From Zelopaecilomyces penicillatus (lineage: Eukaryota; Ascomycota; Sordariomycetes; Hypocreales; Pseudodiploosporaceae): a stretch of DNA of 64,000 bases. The notes beneath the pieces were generated by a model. The model was not told the origin of the DNA, searched no databases, and saw only the letters and a program-made list of their open reading frames with translations. Where the stretch lies: positions 6,758,001 to 6,822,000 of the forward strand of contig VCCP01000001.1 in the NCBI GenBank assembly GCA_005765155.1, in the 5' to 3' direction. A program made the translations under genes and the position numbers. Below are positions 49,323 to 61,959 of the stretch, one piece after another. Numbering within the stretch: position 1 is the stretch's first letter; every line of letters starts with the position of its first letter.

Positions 49323-51290
49323 AGAAGCTCTCGTCGCAGCTGGACTTGATTTGACTCTTAGCTATCGGTCAAGGCCGTGACGAGGGCATGATATTAGGCC
49401 ACAAACAGTGGTGGATAGAGAAAGAGGTGATTTTATTAAACAGACAAAGTCGAATGTGTATTGAGGTGACGGCGGAACTGACTGGCTAGTCGAGAAAGAC
49501 GTTGGATTGTCGATTCGAAGCTGACGATGCGTATGCGACAGCTACTCCTTCCTGCTACTGTATCTGCTAACGGCTCACGGCTGGCAGCTTCACGGCTCAC
49601 AAACAACAGTGGGATGTGCAAACGAGCGACAGACTGCGGGCGGATGAGGCTCGGCAGAAGAAGCACCAGAATAGAATGTTGTTGGATGAAAAGAGCAAAG
49701 ATGGGCGGGCCGGCAACGAAGATTTGTCTCACTCTTTACCTTCTTTCCCCCTGCGGCCAGCCCGGCGGGGAAATGGAGGGCGCGAGTGCTGGAAGCGGGT
49801 TAGTGTCTGGCATTTCAAGCCTAGCAGCAGCCCTAGCAGCCTGAATGGCCTGGGTTGGCAGCATCGTTACGAGCCCGCAATCACAGCGCAGCCCTCCCCA
49901 TTCCCCCAACGGGGCCTCTAGAACGCCTCTATACCGTAGTATGGCGCTCTTTAGGGACAGTCGGGCCTCTGTGCTATCCCAATGCGCTGCTGGACAGAAG
50001 CGAGAAACCATCAGCAGCCCGCTAATTACGGGCCACCCCCTGTCACAGGCCACGCCAAAGCCACATGTTTACAGGTACCTACTACGTACACCTATTAGTA
50101 GGTGCCTTACAGACACTATTAATACATGGAGGCAGGTACAGTTGTAGGTACCTTCCAAAGTCCCTGTAGGCATATCCAGTATTACTGGCGGAGTTCTCCA
50201 TCTACTGGCCTCATGATTACTTGTCCACAACACCACCAATTCATCTCTTCATCTTTTGCTGCTGTCCATACACGTCGCCACTTTGCAAAGCAATCAAACC
50301 AACAATAGCCAACAATAGCCGGGTATCCAATCAATCCAGCACTACTGGGTGACTCGACAGACAGACTCTATCCGCTCCTCCCTCCTCCTCTCTCACCCTT
50401 GGGCCCTTGGCCCTTCACTATTGGCTCTTGGCACTGGTCGTTAATGTTGTGCAATTCCATGCCAGATGTAAGAGAGAGCAAACGACAGGGGGGGTGTCGA
50501 ATGTTGATACCCATGTAGATTCTGCAGGCTTTCCTGTGGAGTCGCAATTCCATAATTCCATGCACGCCATTTCCACGCTGCTCACTTGGCCGTGTTGCGT
50601 GCCTGTTCGGTGTGCTCGTACAAGACCGACGAGTCATTAATCGCGGTACTCGCATTAACGGTGTGTTTCTTCTCAGTCCAACCGATTCGCGTTCTTTTTT
50701 TGAACACCCAACCTGCAAAGCAGGCATTTACAGGTAAGCACAACGGAAGTGTGGATACGTTCGGTAATTAAACTAGTTTCGCAAGGCCAGGTTCGCTCAA
50801 CACACACTGGCTTACTGAAGGCTGGGGGCTATGCATCGGCCACCAACCTCGATGGAGCGTAGCAGCAGTCTGATATCCAACATGACTCCAAAGCAGCGGA
50901 ACTGCCCGTTTCTGCCACCGTCTATGCCACCGTCTCTGCCACCATAGCAACTCATACTTCATACCGGACGGTGAAACCTTGACGCCGATGAATAAGGGGG
51001 GAGAAGAGGGCGGGCCAATACTGAACGACAACGGAAGAGACAAAGCAGCAAAACAGACCTGAGACGTTGCAGTTTATTGTGTCGCCCTTCTCCAGCACCG
51101 CATCTCTTTTCTCTTACACCTAACCTCACCTCAGAAGCAGATGCCGGAAGGGGAGGAAATTGGTAGGAATGGAATTCCCAAAAGCTGTCCGCCTGATTCT
51201 GACTCTCGATACGTTAGAGCTTCTCTGGCACTCTCTCAATGGGTCAATGCGATAGATGGCTGCAAAATGGGATGCGACGCCATGCGCCCC

Positions 51291-51322
51291 CCATCGTCCA
51301 TCGTCCATCGTCCATCGTCCAT
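51291..51322 (+). repeat. CCATCGT heptamer tandem repeat
   Basis: Four perfect copies of the 7-bp unit CCATCGT plus a partial fifth. Confidence 0.9.
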
Positions 51323-53018
51323 TGAACGACTCAAGTGCAGGCTTACAATTCTCGACCACTCTCTAATTACAATGCACCGCGCTATTACTCACTTCTACAA
51401 AGTACGATTCCATCCATTTACATAATCGATCGTACGAGTAACGTGTCTAGCCCGTAGCCAGTGGGGAGACTTGCAATCCTTGATTTAAAGGCATAGCCAT
51501 GTCCAGGGGCTGCCCAATGGCCTGCCTGGTTCCCCTGCCAAGAAAACACCAAGGAAAAGCCTCCGTCAGCCAGCCCCAGTCGTCAAGCAAACTCATGTTG
51601 TACTGTGCATATGAGAGTTGGATCTAGTCTGTGCCTACTCCTAATGCATTTTACAGGTCCTAGGCATGGCACATGCGAACAGAATCGTGCTCATTCAAAC
51701 AAAACTCAAGTCGGATTCCTTACCAAACTCCAACCGATGGAGAACGCTCCTATTCACAAAACAGACTCATTCATTCATTCGTGCTCAACTCAAATGAGAC
51801 GGTCCTGCACAACTCCAAACGATCTAGGCACGCCACCATCCCGTTTGTCTGCTCCACCAAAAAAAGCCTCTCTTCTTAGCCCTCTGCGCGCGTGTGAGCG
51901 CCGACATCCTATTCCCATACCTGGGCGCAACCGTCCCCTGGTGCTTCTTGATAATTACAACAGGCCTCCGATATGCCGTCTGACCAAGCTGCACACATTA
52001 TACGGATACGGAATAAATGCAAGTAAGAAATCGCCAGCGCTAGAAGCCACGCATTGCCGTTGCCGTGTCTCATCGGCTATTGTTTCCTTTTGTGGAGCTA
52101 CCACTCCTTTTCGATGCCGCTTGGTTGAGCCCTTTCATTTTCCTCTTTTCTTGCATTGGCAAGATTTGAGTACGGAGTGGTGCCGTAGGTGCCGCCCAAG
52201 TAGGTAAGTATCTTTCTACTCGTCAGACAGTTTTTGTCTGTAGATGATGATACTCTATACCCTCCTCCATCCATAGTCACAGCCATTGAGTACACATCTT
52301 TTCCCAGTGTATGTCTCAGACACAACCTCCCTTTCCTTCATTTGATTATATTCACAATGTGTATTTCATTGTTTAAGTCATCCTGCTAGCAGCTGGTTCG
52401 TATTCTTATGAGCAACTCAGTCAACCAGCCTGAATCACACACCAACCCTGCCTAGTGGCTTGATTTCCACTGCCAGTCATCTACTCTGGTCGTCATACCA
52501 ACAGCAACCTATCACCAAAAATAATTACACTTGTCTTCTTTTTATCATTTGTTTCGCTGCTGTGACCTGTCAAAATCGACAAAGTCAAAACTGTCACATT
52601 ATTCCATTCATGCAATCTACTTCGTACAGGCGACGCCTCCCCGCTTTTCCCTAGTTTTCGTCCTTTCTTTTTCTCAATAATATGCGCCTCCCACCTTCAC
52701 ACATCAAGGAGTGTGGCTGTGAGAAGTCAAAGCGCCGCCCCTCCAGAAAACAACCCGGGGATAAGGTTACGTAGCGTAGTATGCGCGGCAACGAAAATGG
52801 GCGTTGTTGTTGGGTGTGTGTAAGTGTATGTCTGAGTGGCAGATTGTACAGAATTGTGGCAGTTTGGCGGCACACGGATTCGATATGGTACGATCCCATC
52901 CGAGACCTCGTTTCCCCGGGTGATGTAGCTAGCTAGTCCAAGATGGTGCCATGCCACGTTTATGTCTTGGAATTTTGGTGTTTCCCATACGGTGAGATGA
53001 CACACGTATGTCTGAGAT

Positions 53019-53041
53019 GAAGAAGAAGAAGAAGAAGAAGA
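53019..53041 (+). repeat. GAA trinucleotide microsatellite
   Basis: About seven GAA units in the region downstream of the ABC transporter gene. Confidence 0.9.
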
Positions 53042-54156
53042 GGGAGGTGAGAGGGGGCGATGAAGTATTATTGATCCTCTGTAAAAATTACAATAACATA
53101 CTTTAGGGTTGAATATGTGGCAGAAGCTCAATGTTCTTCCTTTTTGAGAACTTTTATTTGAGATTTAAGATGAGATTGGAAAGTGTCTAGGGCACGTTGC
53201 TATGAGGACTCCATCCATTCATCCTCCTCTGATTGGACATCTACAAAGATTCATCCATCTTAAGTCAGTGATTTAAACATTCTAGCGACTCAAAATGTTG
53301 AAATGCACACATTGACAAAGCCAGGAAACCAATACCGCGATGCGGACGCACATGAAAGATCAGCGATATGAACAGGTACACCGCCGATTAAAGCCCATTC
53401 CCAAAGAAACGAATCTACGAGGAGCTTGGTGATAAAAGTGTTGCGTTCACTCACGCACTGAACAAGGTCGCAAAAGTAAAATACAGCCAATACACACAAA
53501 AAGATACTGGACCTCAATAACAAACAACAAATAAATTCACTACCAAAAATAAATGGGATAGGCAAGGCTCGCCTTCAAGGATTAGGTGGAGTTGAATAAA
53601 CATCACAAGAAGAGAACAGAAGCCTCATAATATAGTCGGAAAGTGGAAAGCAAGGAATCGAGTTCAGAAGTCCTTATTGAGAAGGTTTTTCTTATTCAAG
53701 ATAGATACGTACAGTATGGGAGATTTCTCCTTTAAAGATAATAAAAAAATGAAAATATGACCCAGAGTCAAACCTCCATCCCTCTTCCATCAAGGGATAT
53801 ACATCATCCATCATATTTTCTGGGCCCAAATTCTCAATGAAATACATGGGTCCACCCACCCCCCGCCCCCCAAAAAGGGCCAAAAGAAAAAAGGAAAAAG
53901 AATTAATAAACGCCCAACGGATGCAATCATTGTGCAGCCTGTTTTTGTCCAGTTCCTGGGTCTGGATTCTATGTGAACTCTGCAAAAGAAACACGAAAAT
54001 CAGAAACCCGCAAAGTCTGTGTAATGTGTGTGTATGTGTATATATTTGTGAGAGTATAGGTGGATGATACCATCCTTTGACAATCGTCATATTCGTGTGT
54101 AGAGATTTTCGGGGCATGGCAGGCTTGCCCCCCTTTTCTTTTTCTCATCATTTTAT

Positions 54157-57100
54157 TTATTGATGTCCCTGCAGACTCTGGAGGTTTACAAGCTCCGCAT
54201 AGCGACCATTCATCTTCATCAGGTCAGCATGGGTGCCTGACTCGACGACTCGGCCCTTGTCAAAGACAAAGATAGCATCAGCCTTCTGGATGGTGCTGAG
54301 TCTATGCGCAACAGCAATTGTTGTGCGGCCCTTGGCAGCCTTGTCCAACGCCGCCTGTACGACAAACTCAGACTCGGAGTCAAGCGCAGAGGTGGCCTCA
54401 TCTAGAAGCAAGATCTTGGGGTTGCGAATCAGAGCTCGGGCAATAGCCACACGCTGCTTCTGTCCACCTGACAACAGGGTGCCCTTGCTACCAACAGTGG
54501 TATTGAAGCCATCAGGCAGAGAAATGATGAAATCGTAGATGTTGGCCTCTCGGCAGGCAAATTCTAGTGTCTCATCCGAAACATTCTCTTCCGAGGTACC
54601 AAGGAGAATGTTCTCCTTAATGGTTCCTTGATACAAGGTGGGCTCTTGGCTGACCAGAGCGATGCAAGATCGATAGTCGGCAATGTGAAGGCTCTTGATA
54701 TCTTGGCCATCCAGGAGAATGGTACCGGCGAGAGGATCATAGAATCGCTCAAGCAACGAAATAGTTGTGCTCTTACCGCACCCGGAAGCTCCGACTAGAG
54801 CAATATACTGTCCAGGCTGAACCTTTAGGTCAAGGCCCCGAAGGACAGGCTGCTCAGGTCGGGTCGGATAGCGGAAGTGAACATCGCGGAACTCGAGTGT
54901 GCCCTGGACAGTAGAACCGGAGATATGCGTGCCTTCCTCCGACCACGCATCCACAGTGGGAACGCGCTCAAACAACGTCTTCAACTTCTGAGCTGCTGCG
55001 TGGGCCTTGCCCATATCAGGGGCAAAAGAAAAGATGGAGCCGGCAGATTGAGCACCGTAGATAATAGCCATGAAGCACAGGAAGAACTCAAAGAGATTAT
55101 ACTCGTTGGTGGCGAGGAGTGTGCCTCCATACCAGAAACCCAAACCAAAGCATAAAAAGACGGCGCCTTGAGAGGCACCAAAGACTGCACTCGACTGGGA
55201 AATGGATTTCAAACTCTTCTTTTGCTGAGTTGCAATTTCTTCACGATAGACCCTCATGATGTCCTCTTCACGGGTGAGAGACGCAACAGTGCGGATTGCT
55301 GAGATAGCCTCAGAGGCATAAGCAGCTGATTGTGCGTAAGCTTCCTTTGCTCGGGCTTGAAAGTGGCTCAGCAGATGGAACCGGAAGAAACCGCAAGCCA
55401 ACATGACAGGAATGGTTGAGGTGCAGACAAGTGCCAGCTTCCATCCAATGGCCAGAGAAACAGCAACGGATGAAATGAGAGTCGAAAGTGTCAGCAGAAT
55501 TGTTCCGAGGGTGGCACCACTCATGCCGGCAATATCATTTGTCTCGGTTGAGAGGAATGCTGTCAATGCACCCGATGTGTTTTCACGTTGGTCGAAGAAG
55601 GAAATATCCTGTCGGAGCATGGACCGGAAGGCACGATCTCGGATGCGATGAACCAGACGCTCAGAACAAATAGCAAAGAAGATACCATGACCAGCGTAGG
55701 CAAGGAATAAAACGATGGCGAGCATGACAAACATGACACAGTAGAAGTTGGCAACATGCTTGATATGACCATAGTCAGAATCAGGCTTTAGAGAGTCCGT
55801 CAAAGTAGTAATCTGCTTGGCAAAGAAAACCGAAGAAGTGGGGTTACCACCACCGCAAATGATACAACAGATGAGACCAGCAATCATACGCTTCTTTTCG
55901 GTGCGATTGAATGAACCGATGAACTTGACTAGTGTCCAGAGAGTATCCTTCTTAGCATCTTCAGTCTCGTGCTGCTGATTGGCAAAGCTAGCCATTGACT
56001 TGTGAGTAGATGAGCGCTTCAGCTTGGCAGCAATATCGTCATCCGGATCGGCCGGGACGATCGACTGCTTGCGAATGAGCATCTCTTGCTTTTGGTTGAT
56101 GAGTTCCTCTTCCTCGGCAGATAGAGATCGAGAGGAAGCGATATTCTGAGCGGACACTAGTTTGTAGTATGTCGACTGATTTTCTACCAGCTGATCATGA
56201 GTGCCTTGCTCGAGAATTTGACCAGCGGCCAGGACGACGATGTTCTCGGCATCCTTGATGGTAGACAGACGATGGGCAATGGTGATGGTGGTGCGTCCCT
56301 TGGATGCCACCTCTAGGGCAGCCTGCACGACGCCTTCCGACTTGGTATCAAGCGCAGAAGTGGCCTCATCAAGCAGAAGAACTAGGTGGAAACGATCAGT
56401 ATGGTGGATTTCTTATGGGGAGGGTGGACATTAGCAGATAGAGGAGAAAAAAGACTCACTTTTCGGGTCGCTGACAATAGCACGAGCAATAGCAATTCTT
56501 TGTTTCTGACCACCAGACATGAGGAATCCCTTGTCGCCAACATGGGTTTCGTAACCATCGGGAAGAGCGGATACGAAGTCATGGGCGTTGGACTTCTTGG
56601 CAGCCTCAATGATCAGCTCACGTTGCTGCTCCTCGGTGTCGTTCTCGTGCGCAGTGCCAATCAAACCGTGACGGATGTTTTCGTAGACGGTGGTGCCGAA
56701 GAGAGTAGGTTCCTGGCTCACCAGGGCCATTTGTCGACGCAGCCATCGAATATTAAGCTTGGAAATATCATGGCCGTCGAGATAGATGGTACCCTCAACA
56801 GGATTGTAGAATCTTTCAATCAAGCCGACAATGGTACTCTTACCTGAGCCGGAAGCTCCGACCAGAGCGGTGGTCTTGCCTGCAGGGATATCTAGAGATA
56901 CATTATCCATGACAACAACACCAGGCCGAGATGGATAGATGTGCTTGATGCCCTCCAGGCGAATGTTACCCTGGACATTCTCTAGGGTCTCACCCTCATC
57001 GCTACCGGGATCGATAGGAGAAATGCGATCGATAGTGTTGAAGATCTTGGACGCAGCGCTGACAGCGGCATTGAAGGCCTGGAGACTGGGCGACATATTA

Positions 57101-58326
57101 CCCATGTTGAATGCACCCAGAATGACGGTCATCATGACGACAAGAACCTCATTGAGAGACATTTCATGTCTGAGGAGGAAAGCGGTTCCCTGCCAGAAAC
57201 CAAGAGCATAGCTGAAGAAGAGAAGAGACATGATTCCAGCAATCATGATTCCGACAGCGCCCTTGACTCTGACACCGTGATACTCACCCTTCTTAAGATG
57301 GTTTGCGTACTGCTTAGCCAATCGATCTTGGGTTCCAAAGGCAACGGAGTTGCGAATAGAGCCCAGAACTTCATCAGTCAAGGTACCTCCAACAGCATAC
57401 GACTCCAGTGATCCCTGGCTATGCTTGATAAGAAAGCCAGAAAAGAGGGTGGTATTGAGGAGAATCGCGGGGAATACGCTCATGAGAATGAGGGTAAGTT
57501 TCCAATATGTTGCAAAAGCAATAACGAAGGCAGTAACAAAGGTCGAGATGGCAGAGATGGTGAGAGACACCTTCTCCGAAATGCCATCCTGGATAATATT
57601 GGTGTCCGATGTGATTCTGGTGATGATCTCGCCCGCGCCGATCTTGTCAAAGTATCCAATGTTTTGCCGAATACAGCGCTCGAGATACTTCTGGCGAATC
57701 TTGGCGCTGATGTTCTCACCAGTGTAGATGAATGCAACAGTGGCGATATAAGTGACAACAAACTGACCGAGAGCAAGGTAGACGAAGTACAGCACGTATT
57801 TGCCGAGTTCGCTGCTGAGACGGGATGAGGAGGTGATACCGGCGGCATATTGAGAGAATGTCTTTTGCAGACCACCGAAAATCAAGGTCATGAGAGGAAG
57901 TGCAGCACCGTTGCAAATGGAACAAATGGCACCAACGATCATGAAAATAATGTCGGCGCGTGAACTGAATCGGTAGAGAACCGCCATTCCCTTTTTCAGA
58001 TCTGGAGTAAGAACCTGTTGCTTGAGAATCTCGGCCTGATGCTCAGGCAGATGTCGGAATGGCTCATCGGGGTCTTCTACGACCTCTTCTGGCTTGGGCG
58101 TCTTCTCCTTCTTTTCCTTCTTCTCCTTCTTCTTCTTCTTCTTGGCAGCCTTTTCGTCTAGCGGCTCAGCTTCAGTCGTCTCCAAGGCGACTTTTTCTGT
58201 CATTGTGGGGTTTTCCCCAGCGATAGGCACATCGTTGGCGACAGTCGAATCGCCGTGGCTTGAAGTGCGAGCCGAGGCGCCATGGTCAGGCGAGGGCGTC
58301 GACTTCTCCGAGATCTCGGCAGCCAT
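54157..58326 (-). CDS. Full-length ABCB multidrug (MDR/Pmd1-type) transporter
   Basis: Two exons, 58326-56460 and 56381-54157, give 1363 aa. The 78-nt intron (donor GTGAGT, acceptor CACCTAG) falls between the ABC signature and Walker B of the first nucleotide-binding domain; joining restores SDPKILLLDEATSALD. The layout is TMD1-NBD1-TMD2-NBD2. NBD1: Walker A GASGSGKST 490-498, signature LMSGGQ 602-607, Walker B 623-628, H-loop His 659. NBD2: Walker A GASGCGKST 1153-1161, LLSGGQ 1258-1263, Walker B 1279-1284. All catalytic residues are intact, so both sites look active. The N-terminus (62-78) is a Lys/Glu-rich charged stretch. Homologues (fission yeast Pmd1, mammalian MDR1) export hydrophobic drugs or lipids at the plasma membrane; the substrate here is unknown. 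Confidence 0.96.
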
Positions 58327-58368
58327 GATGACGGTTGTGAGAATGGCCCGCCCGTGGCGAGAAACCCA

Positions 58369-58813
58369 CTGTGTGTGTGTATGTGTTGGCGGGTGTTTTG
58401 ATGAGGTTAGTAGGTTGGTTCAGTCAAGAAAAAGTCAGAGCCAACATTCACAACAACGTCGGCATGTCTCGCAGACTCGAGTCGATGCGAAAGACTTGAG
58501 ATTGTAGTCGTGACGCTTCGCAATGTCTTTTGAAAATAACAGGCTCCCTCGACAAGGTGATATGGGAATGGAAGAGGATGAGGAGAGAGAGAGAGAGAGA
58601 GACAAGAGAGGGATTAGACAATGGTTTGAGCCGAGCTGCAAGACAAAAACGTAACCTGGGTGGACCGGGGCATGTAATAATAATATTGGAACAATAAGAG
58701 TGGACGAATCGGGCCCGTAAGAACGGCCGTGACGGCGCAGGAAGAGCCCGCGCGAGAGAGAGAAACAAGCGTGATGGATGGAGTGTACACTAAACACTAC
58801 ACGCACCACTCAC
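58369..58813 (-). other. Probable 5'-UTR intron of the ABCB gene
   Basis: On the minus strand a perfect TACTAAC branch site (58412-58406) is followed by acceptor CACACACAG ending at 58369, 42 bases upstream of the start ATG. The nearest strong donor, GTGAGT, begins at 58813. The acceptor side is convincing; the donor choice is less certain. Confidence 0.45.
58583..58602 (+). repeat. GA dinucleotide microsatellite
   Basis: (GA)10, which reads as CT in the putative leader intron of the ABCB gene. Confidence 0.9.
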
Positions 58814-59446
58814 GGTAACCCCTTGGAGAAACAGGCAAGCCAGGCGGACAGAATGCCCATGAAGCAGGGCTGCGTGCGTTAGGCTGAAGGCGACCGACCA
58901 TCCATCCATCCATGGTGAACGAAAGGCAAAAGCGTCCGTCCTTGCCAGGCGACGACGGGGTTGTGATTTCTGGTGTAGCGTCACGACATGGGGGCAGGAA
59001 AGAAGAGCTCGCATTGGGGAGAATGAGAGACAGATGGAAGGCGCGATTAGGGGGCGTGTGTGTGGGGTGTCCAGAGGAGTGTGGAAGCTTGGCGAGGGGT
59101 CCTGCAGGAATTCAAGGCGGGAGTGGATGGGGGGTGCAGAATGTTTAACCTGTTCGCACTGTATTTTTCAAACACTGGAGTTTGCCGAAGACTGCTAAGA
59201 CCACCCAAGATAGCGACTTGAGCAGTGGGGACGATCTACATTTAGCGGTGTGATCTGGTACAGTAATACCGATCTACACACTGTGCAAATGGCTGCTTTA
59301 GCTTCCACAGGCTAGTCCGTGTCGGTTGTAGCGTGATCTACGGTTTACGGGTACGCCGTCCTCGTACATTGCGGTAGGTACCTCCGTACAGTAACCTTGT
59401 ACGGCGTATTTCTGGTTTGTTATCTGCGCGAACATTCATTCCAACC

Positions 59447-59474
59447 CAGACAGACAGACAGACAGACAGACAGA
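59447..59474 (+). repeat. CAGA tetranucleotide microsatellite
   Basis: Seven perfect CAGA units. Confidence 0.95.
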
Positions 59475-61708
59475 TGCATGTGGCCAGAAACGAAGACGGA
59501 CTCTTTCCTGGTTCCTGTGGCTGTTGGCAAGCCTGGCCTACAAGCACCCATTACTCGTAATAAAAAAAAGTTATAGGTAGTTGGATACAGTAGAAGGTGC
59601 ATGGAAACCAGGGCGGCGTTCTCTCCTCTGACTGTACCCCTTCCATTTGCTGTACGTCGTCTAAGCCCTGCGCCGCTGCTGCCCGTCAGACAAGTATTCC
59701 ATCGACCAGAAGGGTCCAGACGTTCCGTTCCAAACTGGACAAACGAGGCGCGACTAATAATGACGGTGTTGTTTGCTTTACCCAACTGGATAGACGGTCC
59801 CCCTTCGCATGAAAGTGACAGGATGAGATGGGCATTGCTTCAATTTTAAAGCTGTGGAGTCTTCCCTGTTGCATGGCACAGCATCACTACAGCACCCCAT
59901 AGTGCCCTGGATAGTGCTGGATAGTGGTGTGTCCTCTAATTTCGGGTTCTTTGAGGCCCCCGACGATAACCCGTCCAGTCCGCCAGTTCTTCAGCCCAGC
60001 CAAAAGGACCACAGTGGCCAGCCAACTGTTAATTAGCGGGGCTTCCATGCTCCCAAGGCTCCCAAGGCTCCAGATCCCATCATATCCCATAAAGCACTTC
60101 AAACGCGATCGGCAAATTGCTTGGCTTCAACCCGTTAATCTCACCCACCCTCGCGTGGCACGAGTAGTCCCATTTCGGGCATTTCTCTCGCTATGGCTAG
60201 TGAATTTTCAATCTCGTTTTTCTAGTTTCTGTGTTTCCGTGAGCACTGTCCTTTATTGACGGAGAGTTGTTGAAAGCATGTTGAAAGTGCCAGGCTTTCC
60301 AACCAAGAAAAAGGCACTCTAACGCAGCCTATTCAGTCTCAGCTTCTCTTTCGCCCAGGGTTGTGTCTATCGCCACTTGGCGGGTCATGCTTCCTACCCG
60401 TAGGTAGACTACAAGTGACTACAACCGTGTGCTTATGGATGACGGCTTGTGCGTTGCTGCAGTCTGTCTCTGACAGTCAGTTAATGCGACCTCCTCCACC
60501 GCCACCAAACCTCCACTCCGTACGAGTAATGTTTGCGGGGAAACGACATTTGTCCATTATTCACAAGAGGTCTCTGACTACCTGTGTCCATGTCTGCCAG
60601 GGACAAAATTATGCTTCTTGGCCTACCTACCCCTCGATGGAGGGCTTTTTGTCAATGCTGTATCGTCGTCGTCGGCATAATACCCAACGCTTCGGATAAT
60701 ACCAGGGACTGGGCAATTTGTCCATAAGAAGAGGGTTCTTACAGGTGCTATAGGTAATAAATAAGTGTAAAACTATACTCTGATTATCTCTCTCTCTCTC
60801 ATATTAACCTCTCGCTTGTGAGGCGTGCCCACCCACTCCCCCATGCAGAGCGGGCCGAGAATACCCTTTCGTCGTCGGTGGCTTCTCTTCTTCGTTGAAG
60901 GGTGCGAATATGACGCAACAACACAAAGGACCCCTTCTAGCTCTCTTCGTACCTGCACATCTTTATTAGCCGTGCCCCCCGTAGGTAGTATCAATCCACC
61001 CTCAATCATCAAAATCTCGAAATGTCAAATTCAGGAACCGCATTTCCATAGACGCCAGACTGGAAACATCAAAAAGGGCAATCCTGCGAATGCGGTCCTG
61101 TCGGCTAGTGATGCCCATGTGTTCTGTCGTCCAGGGGGGGTGGGGGAGAGCCATGCCGTAGCATTTTTGCAGGTGCTTCCGTAGGCGGTACCGTCCACCG
61201 TACCGTACATTGTCCCGAGCATCCACTGCCACCCGCTAATAAATGTCCGCCAGGGCGCCAGTTTCGCCGGCACTTGTTGGCCACCCCTCCCCCCGTGTAC
61301 ATAAGAGAACAGCATCCCCACTAGTGTATGTAATACAACGCAAATCTGTGGCTGCACGACTAATATTCTCCAGCCTCGCCTCTGCGCTAGCTGACACATC
61401 CACACTCCTTCAGCATCCTCACCTCATCTTACGTGCCTTGAACCAGTTGGGCGCAGCGCCACATTTGCATCTGTCTTGCTACAACCCTTGTTCAGCAAGC
61501 CCCTTGCCAGTCAAAGAGACCCAACGAAACTTGAACGAACCCCACGATTCCAAGGCTTGCTTTACTCTTTGATACGTCAGTTATGCTTTCGTACAAGATC
61601 TGCGGATTCTAGAAGCAATGCGAGCGCTGTTCTAGCAGCCCATCGGGGCCTTATAAGGAGCCGCACGAGCACCCCGTATTCCGTCCCCACGGAATTCATG
61701 CAGATGAG

Positions 61709-61959
61709 ATGATGGAAGATGGGGTGCCACAAGGGGGAGATCATGACAAGGAACTCGTTCGCTTGTTGTCGAATCAAGAGCTCATTGTCGAATCAGGTCG
61801 GTAGGGCACAAACGACTTGGGATAGTGATATGCACGTCATTTGGGCTGATCGACGTTGTCGAGCTTGTACACGGTTTCAGCCCTGATCTGTTGACGCGTT
61901 TACGAAGTCATCTCCAAGAAGAATTGCCTCCAGAACGAATTCGAACCAGATTTGACTGA
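61709..61959 (+). other. Candidate small two-exon ORF or gene relic
   Basis: ATG at 61709 opens a frame that can be spliced at 61801-61880 (donor GTAGGG, CTGAT branch-like site, acceptor TTTCAG), giving 56 aa of hydrophilic, helical sequence (for example DKELVRLLSNQELIVESG). The frame is open upstream to a TAG at about 61610. After its TGA at 61957 another frame stays open to 62269. These breaks could mean a decayed larger gene. Open frames arise easily in this base composition, so this is weak. Confidence 0.15.

Larger units (their letters stand above)
49077..54156. other. 5.1-kb gene-poor region
   Basis: The first 300 bases are leader and promoter of the DUF7729-like gene. The rest contains short overlapping frames, the longest 200 codons at 51605-52207 (+), of composition unlike the real genes here. 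Nothing else is recognised apart from microsatellites. Confidence 0.45.

Noticed and set aside
51605..52207. 200-codon ORF on + strand
   Set aside because: No domain, Cys/His/Arg scattered, no splice support.
61930..61950. GGTTCGAATTC on the minus strand, tRNA B-box-like
   Set aside because: Flanks do not form a T-stem and no A-box or acceptor stem is found at the right distance.
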